Source: Spongilla lacustris
Taxonomy: Eukaryota; Porifera; Demospongiae; Spongillida; Spongillidae
Assembly (NCBI GenBank): GCA_949361645.1
Contig: OX442423.1
Span: 5,803,505 to 5,867,504, forward strand
DNA length: 64,000 nt
Reading direction: 5' to 3'
Positions 1-13,763 of this stretch are shown here, piece by piece (the first letter of the stretch is position 1; each line of letters opens with the position of its first letter). The notes under the pieces were generated by a model. The model searched no databases, had not been told where the DNA came from, and saw only the letters and a list, made by a program, of their open reading frames with translations. Both the position numbers and the translations under genes were made by a program.

Positions 1-640
1 GTGTTCTTTTAAAACAAAATTCAGGAGTCTGAGACATTAGTCTGTCTGACCATTTAAAAATAATAGAAACGCTTTTGAGGCGCGGGATTTTAAGCAAGCT
101 TTCATATGTAGCGCGCGAAGGTCTACAGACCAGTCGAGATGAGAACAAGTCAGTGACCTGTTCTCATTGCTCAAAGGCCTACTTTGTAAGTTTTTTTTAA
201 AATATCCAATCCAGCTCTGTGCATCTCATTCTGATTCCGGGGTTTATTTCTCGCAGCTACCATTGATATGGAAGGATCTCATCGGATTGTGGTGACGGGT
301 AGAGCCGGTCGGATTTATCGAATAGGCCTACGTACCACTGGTCCGCCTCCACGCTTCTGGCACCACGGAACGGAAACCAACTGTATCTACTAGTCATACC
401 TGACATTATTCATTCGGTCTGCCATTGTTCACTGTCTATATATAGTCCCTGCTGAAGGCGACTCTGTGAACAAAATAAGGGGATAACCGCAGGGGCTTAC
501 TACACAGCAATTTGCTCTCCCTACTGCCTCCTCTATCTGTCTCTCTTCCCTTTCCTTCGCTCACTGCCTCCTTAGATCCATTGCAGTCCTCTGCACTAGA
601 CCACACTGATGTCATTTAAGGGCTCCTGCATTTCACCTTT

Positions 641-1445
641 ATGGCAGTCAGCAGTACCTGTCCAGAGCTGCTCCCAAGCTTGTGTACAGTGGAGCACCAA
701 CAGCTGTAGGCTCTTCACGAGGAGTTTTGTCAGCAGCTGGTTGGCACCAGATACTTGGGCCAGAGATGTATGACATCACCACAATGCCAGAGGGAAGGAG
801 AACTTGATCAGCAGGTGAGTCAAACAAATAGATTACAATAATTCCCTTTATCCGCCCACCTTCCCTCCTCCCCTTCTATGCTCCCCTAATCTCAGGGCTG
901 GGGTGGGGGGGGGGGGGGGGCAAACAACTCCCCTTCCATAATGAAGGTCACAAGTGACGTGACCCGCTATGTTCCAATAATGAATTGTTATTTGATAACT
1001 ATTTGGCGCATGATTTCAATGGTACTACTGACTGTTTAATAGTACTATTTGTCTGCATTTAGAATAGGGTCCCTCTAAGTATACTTACTCACACACATCC
1101 GACCCCTCCCCCCTTGTAAATCTGGCTACAGCCCAATCCTCCTCCCCCTTCTCTTCTTCCTCCGTCCCTCCTACTTTGCTGGTGAACAGCCTCATTACAG
1201 TACATACCACTCTTCTCTCTTCCTCCATACCTCAGGCCACTCCCTCATCATTTAACATACTAGCTGAACTGGAAGCCATTTGGCACAAGAGGGACAAAGC
1301 AGCACAGCAAAATGAAGCCCCAGTTGCTGGATCTGTTGAAGGCCAATCAGTACCTGTAAAAATCGAGACACTATTGGGAAAAGTGGTCCACTTAAAACTG
1401 TGCAACCGTACTGGCGGCAACAGCCCTGGAAAGAGTGTATGTTAG
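641..1445 (+). pseudogene. Repeat-borne two-exon coding segment, copy 1 (nonsense codon)
   Basis: Exon 1 runs 641-814 (174 nt, 58 codons) and ends in a CAG|GTGAGT donor. The acceptor is at 1,235 (CCTCAG) and exon 2 starts at 1,236 in the same phase with residues ATPSSFNILAELEAIWHKRD. Exon 1 is rich in Gln, Leu and Glu and could form a short helix or coiled coil. This copy has a TAG inside exon 1 where copies 2 and 3 have a sense codon, and exon 2 shows a one-base difference from copy 2 near 1,394 that changes the C-terminal frame. I do not recognise the protein. The conserved exon length and donor in three copies suggest a host gene fragment carried by the repeat. Confidence 0.45.
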
Positions 1446-1528
1446 CGGTGTCATTGGAATGTTTAGACCTACCATCCAGATAACAGACTGGTCACTTCTC
1501 CAGTTATCATTATGTGCGTCCACCATGC

Positions 1529-1862
1529 ATGTGTGCGTGCGTGTGTGTGTATGTATGTGTGTGTGTGCTCAGTCCACTGATCAGGTTATCACAATCTGTT
1601 TGCATATGCATTTGTGTGTATGTCTGTGAAGTGTGTGCAGTGTTGTCATTGGGTATACGTTTATTTATAAGGTGTGCTACAAGTATTTGGTTAAATTGAC
1701 AGTTATTACCTCTCATCTGTAGAGCAATCCAACTGATCTAAGTTGATCTCTTTGTGCATGCATCTGCACATTAAAAAAAAAAAAAGGTTCATGTTGATGT
1801 ACCCAGCCTCTGTGTGTGTGCGTGCATGTGTGTGTGTGTGTGTGCATGTGTGTGTGTGTGCA
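1529..1862. repeat. TG/GT microsatellites in arm copy 1
   Basis: Two stretches of TG repeats (about 1,529-1,630 and 1,811-1,862) occupy the same relative place as the longer TG or CA runs at 6,409, 9,121 and 16,541. They therefore belong to the repeat family and have expanded independently in each copy. Long cysteine/valine-rich or threonine/histidine-rich reading frames across them are artefacts. Confidence 0.85.
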
Positions 1863-2239
1863 AGGAGCTAGAAGTGTGCATAAGGTATACCTTTGAGAGC
1901 TCTTTGATATCTTTGTTATTCAGGTCAAACAATAATTTGGAATCATGAAAGTCTTTAAGAACCAGAACCTAGATGGATTCCTTGTTGAAGGCCAGTGCTG
2001 CAGCCTTTGCTGAAATTGCAGGTACTAATAACTGGAATTGAGGAGATTTAATCAGTCATGTTAAACACATGAAGATATCCTTTTATCACATTACTGTTCT
2101 GCTAGTGATTGAAGTAAATGTGCTCTCGTTTGTTTTATTGTTGTGGATGTTGTTTATTACCGGAAAAAAAATCAGATTTTGTTTAGCTCGCATGCTTTGT
2201 AGCACCTGGTAGATTTAAAACAAGAGATTGTTTTAAATC

Positions 2240-4989
2240 TATGCTTTTACAATTATGATAAACATGATGCCGGCCTATCAATAAACAGCCGTGTTAAAAT
2301 ACAGAAAATAACATACTCAATAACAAATGAAATGCACTCTTAAAATTAAATCCATCGTTTCCTATAACATATCATTGACTCAGTTCCATTTCGCAAGTTG
2401 AAGCTGGCTGTTGGGAATGATATGAATGGCACCTTGTCAAATTCCATAGCAAGGATTGCATCCATCCCTGTGAAGAAACGTAAAATGGAATGTGAAGACA
2501 AAAATATATTATATTGTTTCAATCTGTTGTCGGTGAAGTGTGACAGAACAATGCACACGTAATGTTTTAAATCACTCTATGAATTGATCCATAGCCATAC
2601 GTACTTTAAATTTAATGGTACAATAATAGTCCAGTAATAAAGCTCTTATGTTGTTTCTATTAGTGATGGCATCTTGCTATTTCCAATCTCAAATAGTGCA
2701 TTCACTGCACACAAACAGCTATCTATTAGTACAATACTATGTGACTCATTCTACTACCTTCTGAATAAATCATCAGGAATATCACAAACATCAACAGCAA
2801 TGTTACATTTGTAAATGAACCTTTAGCTTGCACAATTCTGAACATTGCAGTGTTTACACCTAGATAGTACAACTGCTGTGCCTGCATGCATGCCAGTTAG
2901 GACACCATTAATTATTTGCTTGTGCATGAAGAAGTACATATGTTGACCTCATAAAGTACATATGTATAATACCTTAAGCAGCCTAGAAGGATCTATTTGC
3001 TTCCTGGCATCATTGAAAACATTTATTTTGCCTAATTGCAATTCTCAGTAGTTCCAAAGAAGATAAATCCGCTTAAAGCAATATATATTAATACTGATGC
3101 ATTGAGATAAAAGCTTTTAAAACAAACAACACAGAAAACATTAATTATAGTACTTCACTGGTCTATAGATAAATAACAATTATGGTTATATCTAATCAGG
3201 TAAATTCTCCTGTTGGTAAAAAATGAAATACAATGATAACTTTAAATAACATCAATGTCAGAAGAATTCTGGGTTGAAAGAATTATTTTAAAAAATAATC
3301 TTCTACTGCACCATAGCCCATCTACACATGTATACCTTGTTTGCAGGCACACATGCTCAGAATCATTATGTCCTCTTGAAATTTCTAAGTCAAAAGCTCA
3401 AATCAATCACAACTGAAAACATATTCACTTTCTCTTCAGATACATCTCCCTAAGATCATAAGGTAAATAAATAAACTTTGTCTAACTATACTGTTCACAA
3501 ATAAGGGCCTCCTTTCATGGCTATAAGTGCTACAATGCCATCATTACAAAAATGAAATTATGCAAGCATGTATTTATCGCATCGGTGCTTTTGTCATCCC
3601 CTCCTTTCAATGATTCATAAATCATGTAGCTACTCATATATACTAATGCTGACCTTAGAATATTTATGTTTAGTTAGTCAGGAAAACTGTACCCAAAAGT
3701 GTGACAAACATCCATCTATAAATACATGCACATTTACAGGGTGTAAATTATCAAGCTTATACGTGGATGGACTACTTCACAAAGAGGCATTAAGCACATG
3801 GCCACTGCTCTGTCTTCCAAGTGGAACAAAGCCTATTCTATTACTAGCAGCTACATCAGATCACGGCTCGCTTTTGCTGGGGTTCGAGCAGTGAGCCTCT
3901 GTCTTAGAGGATCCCGCACCAAATGGAGAAGTGGGCTGGGGTTTGATGATGGTGCTCCTCTGGCCTCATTTATGGAGTAGATTTATTTCTCTTTATGATT
4001 TCAATTTAATTACTTAAGCATCATCTAACTGTATGTATTTCATGTTTTTAAATTTGCTAAAAAGCTTATACATTGTGAGGAGACTCATATACATTTAGTA
4101 AATCAAGGTACCACTGCAAAGGTACAATATAAGTACCTTTACTGTTTCAATACTTCTGGTGTTGTATGACATGATGCTCAATGGTTCCAGATCCACTCCT
4201 TTTGTGGTTTGCAAATCCTTTACCTTTGGAAAATATGCCTCATGTGTCATTTTTTAAGTATTAAACTCGACAAGCTTTACTTCAAGCCAGTCCAACAAGA
4301 AGCAGTTTGTCTTTATTCTTCTCGGTGGATGTTAGTACTTGATATTCCATCCGTTTTTGAAGACATGCAAGGTGGTGTCTCCATACCATATTAGGTGTGC
4401 CACTAGCAAAATGACTATTTGGAACTATTATAACCTTTTCCTTCTCTCATTCTATTCTTATGTTCTTCTGTGAGAGCAGGTTCTGCATGCATGGAACAGT
4501 GTAGATGGTGGGGAAAATAATAATAAATTATTACTTTAGTGCCCAACAAAAACAACACTTAGCCATCAACCAAGGGGGCAGCATTTTGAATCATGAATTT
4601 CTAGAGGACATATAGTGATCATGTGCCTGCAAGCAAGGTATATCACCTGCAATTTCAGCAAAGGCTGCAGCACTGGTATTCAACAAGGAATCCATTTAGG
4701 TTCTAGTTCTTAAAGACCTTCATGATGCCCAATTATGATCTCGCACACTATGGTGCAGTATTAGACCTTAATTCTTAAAAAATCATTCCTTCAACTCAGA
4801 ATTCTTCTGACATTGATCTATAGTGAAAGATATTGTGTCTTCAAACAAGGATACCATACATTATTTGAAGTTCTCATCGTATTTCTTTTTATTTACTTAT
4901 AGGATTTGTCTCAGTGTTGATTTACATATTAGGTATCACCATATTGTTATTTATGTCTAGATCAGTGTTTGTTTTTGGTATAAACATTT

Positions 4990-5000
<11 letters not shown>
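2240..5000. repeat. Left part of the giant imperfect palindrome
   Basis: This segment is the reverse complement, with indels, of 9,560-12,060. Matched landmarks are 2,270 with 12,010, 3,340 with 10,890, 4,340 with 10,180 and 4,720 with 9,830; the paired coordinates sum to roughly 14,230-14,550, so the symmetry axis lies near 7.1-7.3 kb. AT-rich, no intact gene. A 300-bp non-LTR insertion at 3,762-4,061 is absent from the partner arm. Otherwise I see no coding signal. Confidence 0.65.
3762..4061 (+). mobile_element. 5'-truncated non-LTR retrotransposon insertion with 9-bp target duplication
   Basis: The insert encodes the C-terminal tail of a non-LTR element protein (best frame 3,798-3,980, ending in DDGAPLASFME) followed by a 3' UTR. 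The same tail and 3' UTR (TGTATGTATTTCATGTTTTT) occur at 37,380-37,680, so both are copies of one family. AAGCTTATA flanks it on both sides (3,753-3,761 and 4,062-4,070). The inverted partner arm at about 10,455-10,490 has the site once and lacks the insert, giving a natural empty allele. Only about the last 70 codons remain, typical of 5' truncation during target-primed reverse transcription. Confidence 0.75.
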
Positions 5001-7129
<2,129 letters not shown>

Positions 7130-7130
<1 letters not shown>

Positions 7131-7510
7131 TCAGTAAGAAACCGGATCCGGCCGCGGGTTTGGGTGGTATTAGCATATTATGATCAGCTCGACTGCAATG
7201 CGCTAGCTGGACAATCGATCCGATGACCGCAAAGGCTCGATCCGGTAGTCATGATCTTTGCGGTGAGGAAGAAATAATTTTTATGGAACGCCAAACTGGA
7301 CAAAATTATTTCTTCCTCACCGCTATGGAACGCCAAACTGGACAAAATTATTTCTTCCTCACCGCAACGATCATGACTATCGAATCGATCCTTTGCGGTC
7401 ATCGGATCGATTGTCCAGCTAACGCATTGCAGTCGAGCTAATCATAATATGCTAATACCACCCAAACCCGCGGCCGGATCCAGTTTCTTACTGAGTTTAC
7501 AGAACTTTGG
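7130..7510. repeat. Core palindrome of the foldback repeat, copy 1
   Basis: From GTAAACTCAGTAAGAAAC at about 7,127 the sequence runs inward through CGGATCCGGCCGCGGG, GCGCTAGCTGGACAATCGAT and GAGGAAGAAATAATTTT, then reads back out as its reverse complement to about 7,501. The loop (about 7,280-7,340) contains a 39-bp direct duplication of the ATGGAACGCCAAACTGGAC block. The arms are about 150-170 bp with few mismatches, so this could extrude a hairpin. The same core recurs at 17,265-17,575, and one half at 23,885-23,990. Outer sequence is also inverted around this point. Confidence 0.85.
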
Positions 7511-8105
7511 AGCCTGACCATTTAAATAATAGAGATGCTTTTGAGGCGTGGGATTTTAAGCAAGCTTTCTTTAAAATATCATATGTAGCGCGCGATCGAA
7601 GGTCTACAGACCAAGAGCAAGTCAGTGACCTATGCTCAAAGGCCTACTTTGTAAGTTTTTTTTTAAATATTTCCAATCCTGCTCTGTGCATCTCATTCTG
7701 ATTCCGGGCTTTATTTCTCGCAGCTACCAGTCCATTGATATCGAAGGATCTCATCGGATTGTGGTGACGGGTACAGCCGGTCGGATTTATCGAATAGGCC
7801 TACCACTCGTCCGCCTCCACGCTTCTGGCACCACGGAACGGAAACCAACTGTATCTACTAGTCATACCTGACATTATTCATTCGGTCTGCCATTGTTCAC
7901 TGTCTATAGTACCTGCTGAAGGCGACTCTGTGAACAAAATGAGGGGATAACCGCAGGGGCTTACTACACAGCAATTTGCTCTCCCTACTGCCTTCTCTAT
8001 CTGTCTCCCTTCCCTTTCCTTCGCTCACTGCCTCCTTAGATCCATTGCAGTCCTCTGTACTAGACCACACTGATGTCATTCTAAGGGCTCCTGCATTTCG
8101 CCGTT

Positions 8106-8279
8106 ATGGCAGTCAGCAGTACCAGTCCAGAGTTGCTCCCAAGCTTGTGTACAGTGGAGCACCAACAGCTGCAGGCTCTTCACGAGGAGTTTTGTCAGCA
8201 GCTGGTTGGCACCAGATACTTGGGTCAGAGATGTATGACATCACCACGATGCCAGAGGGAAAGAGAACTTGATCGGCAG
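8106..8279 (+). CDS. Repeat-borne 174-nt open exon, copy 2
   Basis: Exon 8,106-8,279 starts with ATG and stays open for 58 codons to a CAG|GTGAGC donor. It has the same length, start and donor as 641-814 and 18,099-18,272, with no indels. The residues include HEEFCQQLVGTRYLGQRC and end in a charged stretch (RERELDRQ). The second exon has lost its acceptor and first part; its remnant, from ATGAAGCCCCAGTC at about 8,642 to a TAG near 8,751, ends in KTVQLYWRQQP. I do not recognise the protein. No upstream exon is evident, so whether it is expressed is unknown. Confidence 0.4.
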
Positions 8280-9120
8280 GTGAGCCAAACAAATAGATTA
8301 CAATAACTCCCTCCTCTTTATCCTCCCACCTTCCCTCCTCCCCTTCTATGCTCCCCTAATCCCAGGGCTGGGGTGGGGGGGGGGGGGGGTCAAACAACTC
8401 CCCTTCACTAATGAAGGTCACAAGTGACGTGACCCACTATGTTCCAATAGTGAATTGTTATTTGATAAATATTTGGTGCATGATTTCAATGGTACTACTG
8501 ACTATTTAATAGTAAAATTTGTCTCCATTTAGAAAAGGGCCTCTCTAAGTATACTCAATCGCACATATCTGACCGCCCCCCCCCCCCCCCCCCCCCCCCC
8601 CACCTCGTAAATCTGGCTATGGCCCTGTATCCTCTTCCCCCATGAAGCCCCAGTCACTGGATCTTTTGAAGGCCAATCAGTACCTGTACAAATTGAGACA
8701 CTATTGGGAAAAGTGGTCCAATTAAAAACTGTGCAACTGTACTGGCGGCAACAGCCCTAGAAAGAGTGTATGTTAGCGGTGTCATTGGAATGTTTAAACC
8801 TACCATCTAAACAACAGAATGGTCACTTCTCCAGTTGTCATTATGTGCGTCCGCCGTGCATGTGTGTGTGTGTGTGTGTATGTATGTTTGTGTGCTCAGT
8901 CCACTGATCAGGTTATCACAATCTCTTTGCATATGCATGTGTGTGTATGTCTGTGAAGTGTGTGCAGGGTTGTCATTGGGTGTGTTTATTTATAAGGTGT
9001 GCTATTGATAGTTTTTACCTCTCATCTGTAGAGCAATCCAACTGATCTAAGTTGATCTCTTTGTACATGCATCTGCACCTTTAAAAAATTTAAATGGTAC
9101 ATTTTGATGTACCCAGCCTC

Positions 9121-9134
9121 TGTGTGTGTGCATG

Positions 9135-9222
<88 letters not shown>
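9121..9222. repeat. TG microsatellite
   Basis: About 100 bp of TG dinucleotides in arm copy 2, counterpart of the CA run at 6,409. It can adopt left-handed DNA and is expected to be length-polymorphic. Confidence 0.95.
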
Positions 9223-9223
<1 letters not shown>

Positions 9224-9559
9224 AAGGAGCCAGAAGTGTGCATAGAGCTCTTTCATATCTCTGTTATTCAGGTCAAACAATAATTTGGAATCATGAAAGT
9301 CTTAAAGAACCAGAACCTAGATGGATTCCTTGTTGAAGGCCAGTGCTGCAGCCTTTGCTGAAATATTGCAGGCACTAATAACTGGAATTGAGGAGATTTA
9401 ATCAGTCATGTTGAACACTTGAAGACATCCTTTTATCACATTACTGTTCTGCTAGTGATTGAAGTAAATGTGCTCTCAGTTGTTTTATTTTTGTGGATGT
9501 TGTTTATCACCTAAAAAAATCAGATTTTGTTTAGCTTGCATGTTTTGTAGCACCTGCAT

Positions 9560-10912
9560 TGAGATTAAACCAAAAAACAAACACTGATATAGATATAAAT
9601 AACAATATTGTGATACCTAAGATGTAAATCAACACTGAGACAAATCCTATAAATAAAAAGAAATACGATGAGAACTTCAAATAATGTATGGTATCCTTGT
9701 TTACAGACACAAAATCTTTCAGTATAGATCGAATTATGAGTTGAAGAAATGATTTTTTAAGAATTACATGTAAGGTCTAATACTGCACCATGGTGTGTGA
9801 GATCATAATTGGGCATCATGAAGGTCTTTAAGAACCAGAACCTAAAGGGATTCCTTGTTGAAGGCCAGTGCTGTAACCTTTGCTGAAATTGCAGGTGATA
9901 TACCTTGCTTGCAGGCACAGAATCACTATATGTCCTCTAGAAATTCATGATTCAAAATGCTGCCCGCTGATGGCTAAGTGTTGTTTTTGTTGGGCACTAA
10001 AGTAAGAATTTATTATTATTTTCCCCACCATCTGCACTGTTCCATGCATGCAGAACCTGCGTTCAAAGCAGAGCAGAACAATAGATTGAGAGAAGGAAAA
10101 AGCTATAATAGTTCCAAATGGCTAGTGGTACACCTAATATGGTATGGAGACACCACCTTTCATGTCTTCAAAAACGGATGGAATATCAAGTACTAACATC
10201 CACCGAGAAGAATAAAGACAAACTGCTTCTTGTTGGACCGGCTTGAAGTAAAGCTTGTCGAGTTACTTAAAAAAATGACAGGTGAGGAGTTTAAGGAACT
10301 TCTTATATCATATTTTCCAAAGGTAAAGGATTTGCAAACCACAAAAGGAGTGGATCTTGAACCGTTGACAACACCAGAAGTATTGAAACAGTAAAGGTAC
10401 CTATAATGTACCATTGCAGTGGTACCTTGATTTGCTAAATGTATATGAGTCTCCTCACAATGTATAAGATTGATAATGTACACCCTGTAAATGTGCATGT
10501 ATTTATAGATGGATGTTTGTCACACTTTTGGGTACAGTTTTCCTGACTAACTACACACTAAGGTCATCATTAGTATATACGAGTAGCTACATGATTTATG
10601 AACCATTGTAAGGAGGGGATGACAAAAGCACTGATGCGATAAATATATGCTTGCATAATTTCATTTTTGTAATGACGGCATTATTATTTGACAGCTGTAG
10701 CACTTATAGTCATGAAAGGAGGCCCTTATTTGTGAACAATATAGTTAGACAAAGTCTATTTATTTACCTTATGATCTTAGGGAGATGTATCTGAAGAGAA
10801 GGTAAATGTGATTTCAGTTGTGATTGATTTGAGCTTTTGACTTAGAAATTCAGGAGGACATCATGATTCTGTGCATGTGTACCTGCAAACAAGGGATATA
10901 TGTGTAGATGGG

Positions 10913-10954
<42 letters not shown>

Positions 10955-12060
10955 GGTATATATATATGGTGCAGTAGAAGATTTTTTTAAAAATCATTCT
11001 TTCAACCCAGAATTCTTCTGACGTTGATCTAGTGAAGGATATTGTGTCTGCAAACAAGGCTACTATATGTTATTTAAAGTTCTCATTGTATTTAACTAAA
11101 GGATTTACCTGATTAGATATAACCATATTGTTATTTATAATTAATGCTTACTGTGTTGTTTGTTTTAAAAACATTTATCTCAATGCATCAGTATTAATAT
11201 ATTGTTGATGAAATTGCTTTAAGCTAATTTATCTTCTTAGGAACCACTGAGAATTGCAATTAGGCGAAACATTGTATTCATTGATGCCAGGAAGCAAATA
11301 AAAGTAGCTTTGATCCTTCTAGGCTGATTAAGGTATTATACATATGTACTTTATGAGGTCAACATATGTACTTCTTCATGCACATGCAAATAATTAATGG
11401 CGTCCTTACTGGCATGCATGCAAGCACATCAGTTTTACTATCTAGGTTTAAACACTGCAATGTTCAGAATTGTGCAAGCTAAAGGTTCATTTACAAATGT
11501 AACATTGCTGTTGATGTTTGTGATGATTTATACAGAAGGTAGTAGAATCAGTCACATAGTATTGTACTAATAGATAGCTGTTTGTATGCAGCGAATGAAG
11601 ATGCCATTACTAATAGAAACAACATAAGAGCTTTACCGCTGGACTATTATTGTACCATTAAGTTTAAAGTAGCTATGGCTATGGATCAATTCATAGAGAG
11701 ATTTAAAACATTACGTGTGCATTGTTCTGTCACACTTCACCGACAACAGATTGAAACGATTTTTTGTTTATTATTATATGTCTTTGTCTTCACATTACAT
11801 TTTACGTTTCTTCATAGGGATGGATGCAATCCTTGCTATGGAATTTGACAAGGTGCCATTCATATCATTCCCAACAGCCGGCTTCAACTTGTGAAATGGA
11901 ACTGAGGCAAGGATATGTTATAGGAAACAATGGATTTGATTTGAAGAGTGCATTTCATTTGTTTTTGGGTATGTTATTTTCTGCATTTTAACACTGTTCA
12001 TTGATAGGCCGGCATTATGTTTATCATAATTGTAAAAGCATAAATATACTGTAAAACAAT
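9560..12060. repeat. Right part of the giant imperfect palindrome
   Basis: Reverse-complement partner of 2,240-5,000, without the non-LTR insertion. Contains an AT microsatellite at about 10,914-10,952. AT-rich and without a recognisable gene; short open frames here mirror those in the partner arm. Confidence 0.65.
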
Positions 12061-12629
12061 CTCTTGTTGTAAATCTACTGCATCAGTATAGTTAGTGCAA
12101 TTGTGCATGTTTTAAGCTAATTTTTTGGAACCAATGAGCCGGAATTGCAGTTAGGCAGAAATTTGTTTTCAATGATGCCATGGAGAAAACAAACAGAATC
12201 GAAGTAGCTTTATTGTATTGTGCTGTACTGTATGAGGTCATGCCACATATGTACTTAATCATGCACAAGCAAGCAATGTTAAAGGTATCCTTACTGGCAT
12301 GCATGCAGTTTTGCTGTCTAGGTGTATACATTGCCAATGTAAATTGTGCAAGGATGTTGCGACCATCCTGTTCTTGCTGAAGTGGTGTACATCAGGTTCT
12401 AATACAAACATCGCTGTTGATGTTTTTGATTTTCCTGATAATATAAGTGAGCTTGTACAGAAGGTAGTAGAATAATGTGTCACATAGTATTGTACATGAA
12501 GTAGCAAAATCTTTACTTAACCTGCACATGCATAAATAGATATGGTTGCAAGAAATGATAGAGAGTTGTTTGGTGCTGATTATGCAGCAAATGCAAATAG
12601 CATAATGTCAATTGGCAATCACTAATACA

Positions 12630-13763
12630 TTAGAACATTACTTCAGGACTGTACAGCTCAGACAGCACAGCTGATTTTGTTTTGCCTGATGTTATGGCAA
12701 GATGGGAGGCAAGCATTTTAAATGAATTTATGGCTTCTTTTTCCCAAGCACCATACAACTCTGCAACCAGAGGTATACAACACCACCCCAAGGCATTGCA
12801 TTTGGGGTCATTTTCTGTGTGTTTACGCTCTTCAGTGGACAACGCAGCTGCCACAGCTGACAATCCCGCTACTGATACAATTTTAGGATTTAGCGGTGAT
12901 GTCACTGAGATATCAAAGGCAGATGGTTTACCAAAGGCCCAATTGGGTAGCAAAATGTCTGCGGGGCGTGAGTGGTCACGGTCTGAAGTAAGGTTGCAGC
13001 CCATCTCCACCATCACACTCAAGTGGGCTCTACGGCAAGTCTCCACCAACACATTGCACAGATGGTTGAGACGGATGACCACGTCTCCTCCTTTTTTGCA
13101 TGTTGTGGCGTGGTGATCAAGGGGATCTAATGCACTGTTTGGGCATAGGGCACACTGGGAACCATTAGAGATGTCCAAACCAAGCCACCACTTGACAGCT
13201 ACCTGGAATACTGAAGGCTCAAGATGAAGGCCGAGACCTTCAGAAGGGACTACAGACAGCCAAGAAGCAGCATGTGGGGATGAGACAGACAACAGACAAG
13301 CCTTATCAGCAACAGAAGAAGCAATTAGGATGCTATTGAACTGATGGATATCAATCTTGCTTGAAAGTTGCTTTTGATGGACTGGAGGTGAAACTAAACC
13401 ATCAGGCTGAATTGCATCAGAAGGAGATACGAATGCATTAAATGTCTGTACTGCATGAGAGAGATGTTGGTCTGATATGGAGCCATAGCCAGAGGAGTAT
13501 AAAGATGCAATGAATGCTGCAGGTGAGTGGCAGGACAGAGACCTCATACCCAACCCTCCTCTTATTAGGCTTAGCTGGGCTTGCTGCCAGGCAACATCAG
13601 TTGTATCAACTGCAGTGCATGATGAAAAACATCTACGAACATCTTCATCAAAAAGCTCAAGAGAAGCCATAACAAGTGAAGAAGGAGTGGCATGGACTAG
13701 ATGTGCAAGCCGAAAGAACCTGCCACACTTATGCAAGAGCGTTAAAGCAACCTGAGGGTCCAC
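12630..13763 (-). pseudogene. R2-like element: thumb and C-terminal endonuclease domain
   Basis: An open stretch of 377 codons. The first about 100 residues fit the thumb region that follows a non-LTR reverse transcriptase. Around residues 204-224 lies a C-X2-C...H-X4-C zinc knuckle (CALCPNS...DHHATTC), and about residues 266-287 hold RPADILL and FDISV, the spacing expected of the restriction-like endonuclease used by R2/CRE-type elements for site cleavage. The last residues (KTKSAVLSELY) are typical of the C-terminus in this cnidarian/sponge clade as I know it. It is cut from the reverse transcriptase by upstream stops. Confidence 0.8.

Larger units (their letters stand above)
1..2240 (+). 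repeat. Arm copy 1 of the foldback-type mosaic repeat
   Basis: This stretch aligns by eye, in direct orientation, with 7,500-9,560, and its first 830 bases also with 17,570-18,300. Shared landmarks are the block beginning near TTGAGGCG, the GGAACGGAAACCAACTGTAT block, a G-run in a short intron, a TG microsatellite and a block near 1,920-2,060 that recurs at 9,260-9,420 and, inverted, at 6,230-6,360 and 16,350-16,480. The copies differ by many small indels, so they are old relative to the 30-42 kb inverted repeat. It carries a two-exon open segment described separately. I see no transposase in it. It behaves like one arm of a long-inverted-repeat (foldback) element. Confidence 0.7.
7500..9560. 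repeat. Arm copy 2 of the foldback-type mosaic repeat
   Basis: Direct counterpart of 1-2,240 and of 17,570-18,300. Its outer part (8,820-9,560) is the inverted copy of 6,090-6,780; relative to that partner it contains about 0.9 kb extra (7,880-8,820), which holds the 174-nt exon. It includes G-runs and C-runs at about 8,376-8,389 and 8,575-8,600. Confidence 0.65.

Noticed and set aside
9022..9336. Cys/Val or His/Thr frames across TG runs (also at 1.5, 6.4 and 58 kb)
   Set aside because: Dinucleotide repeats translated in open frames.
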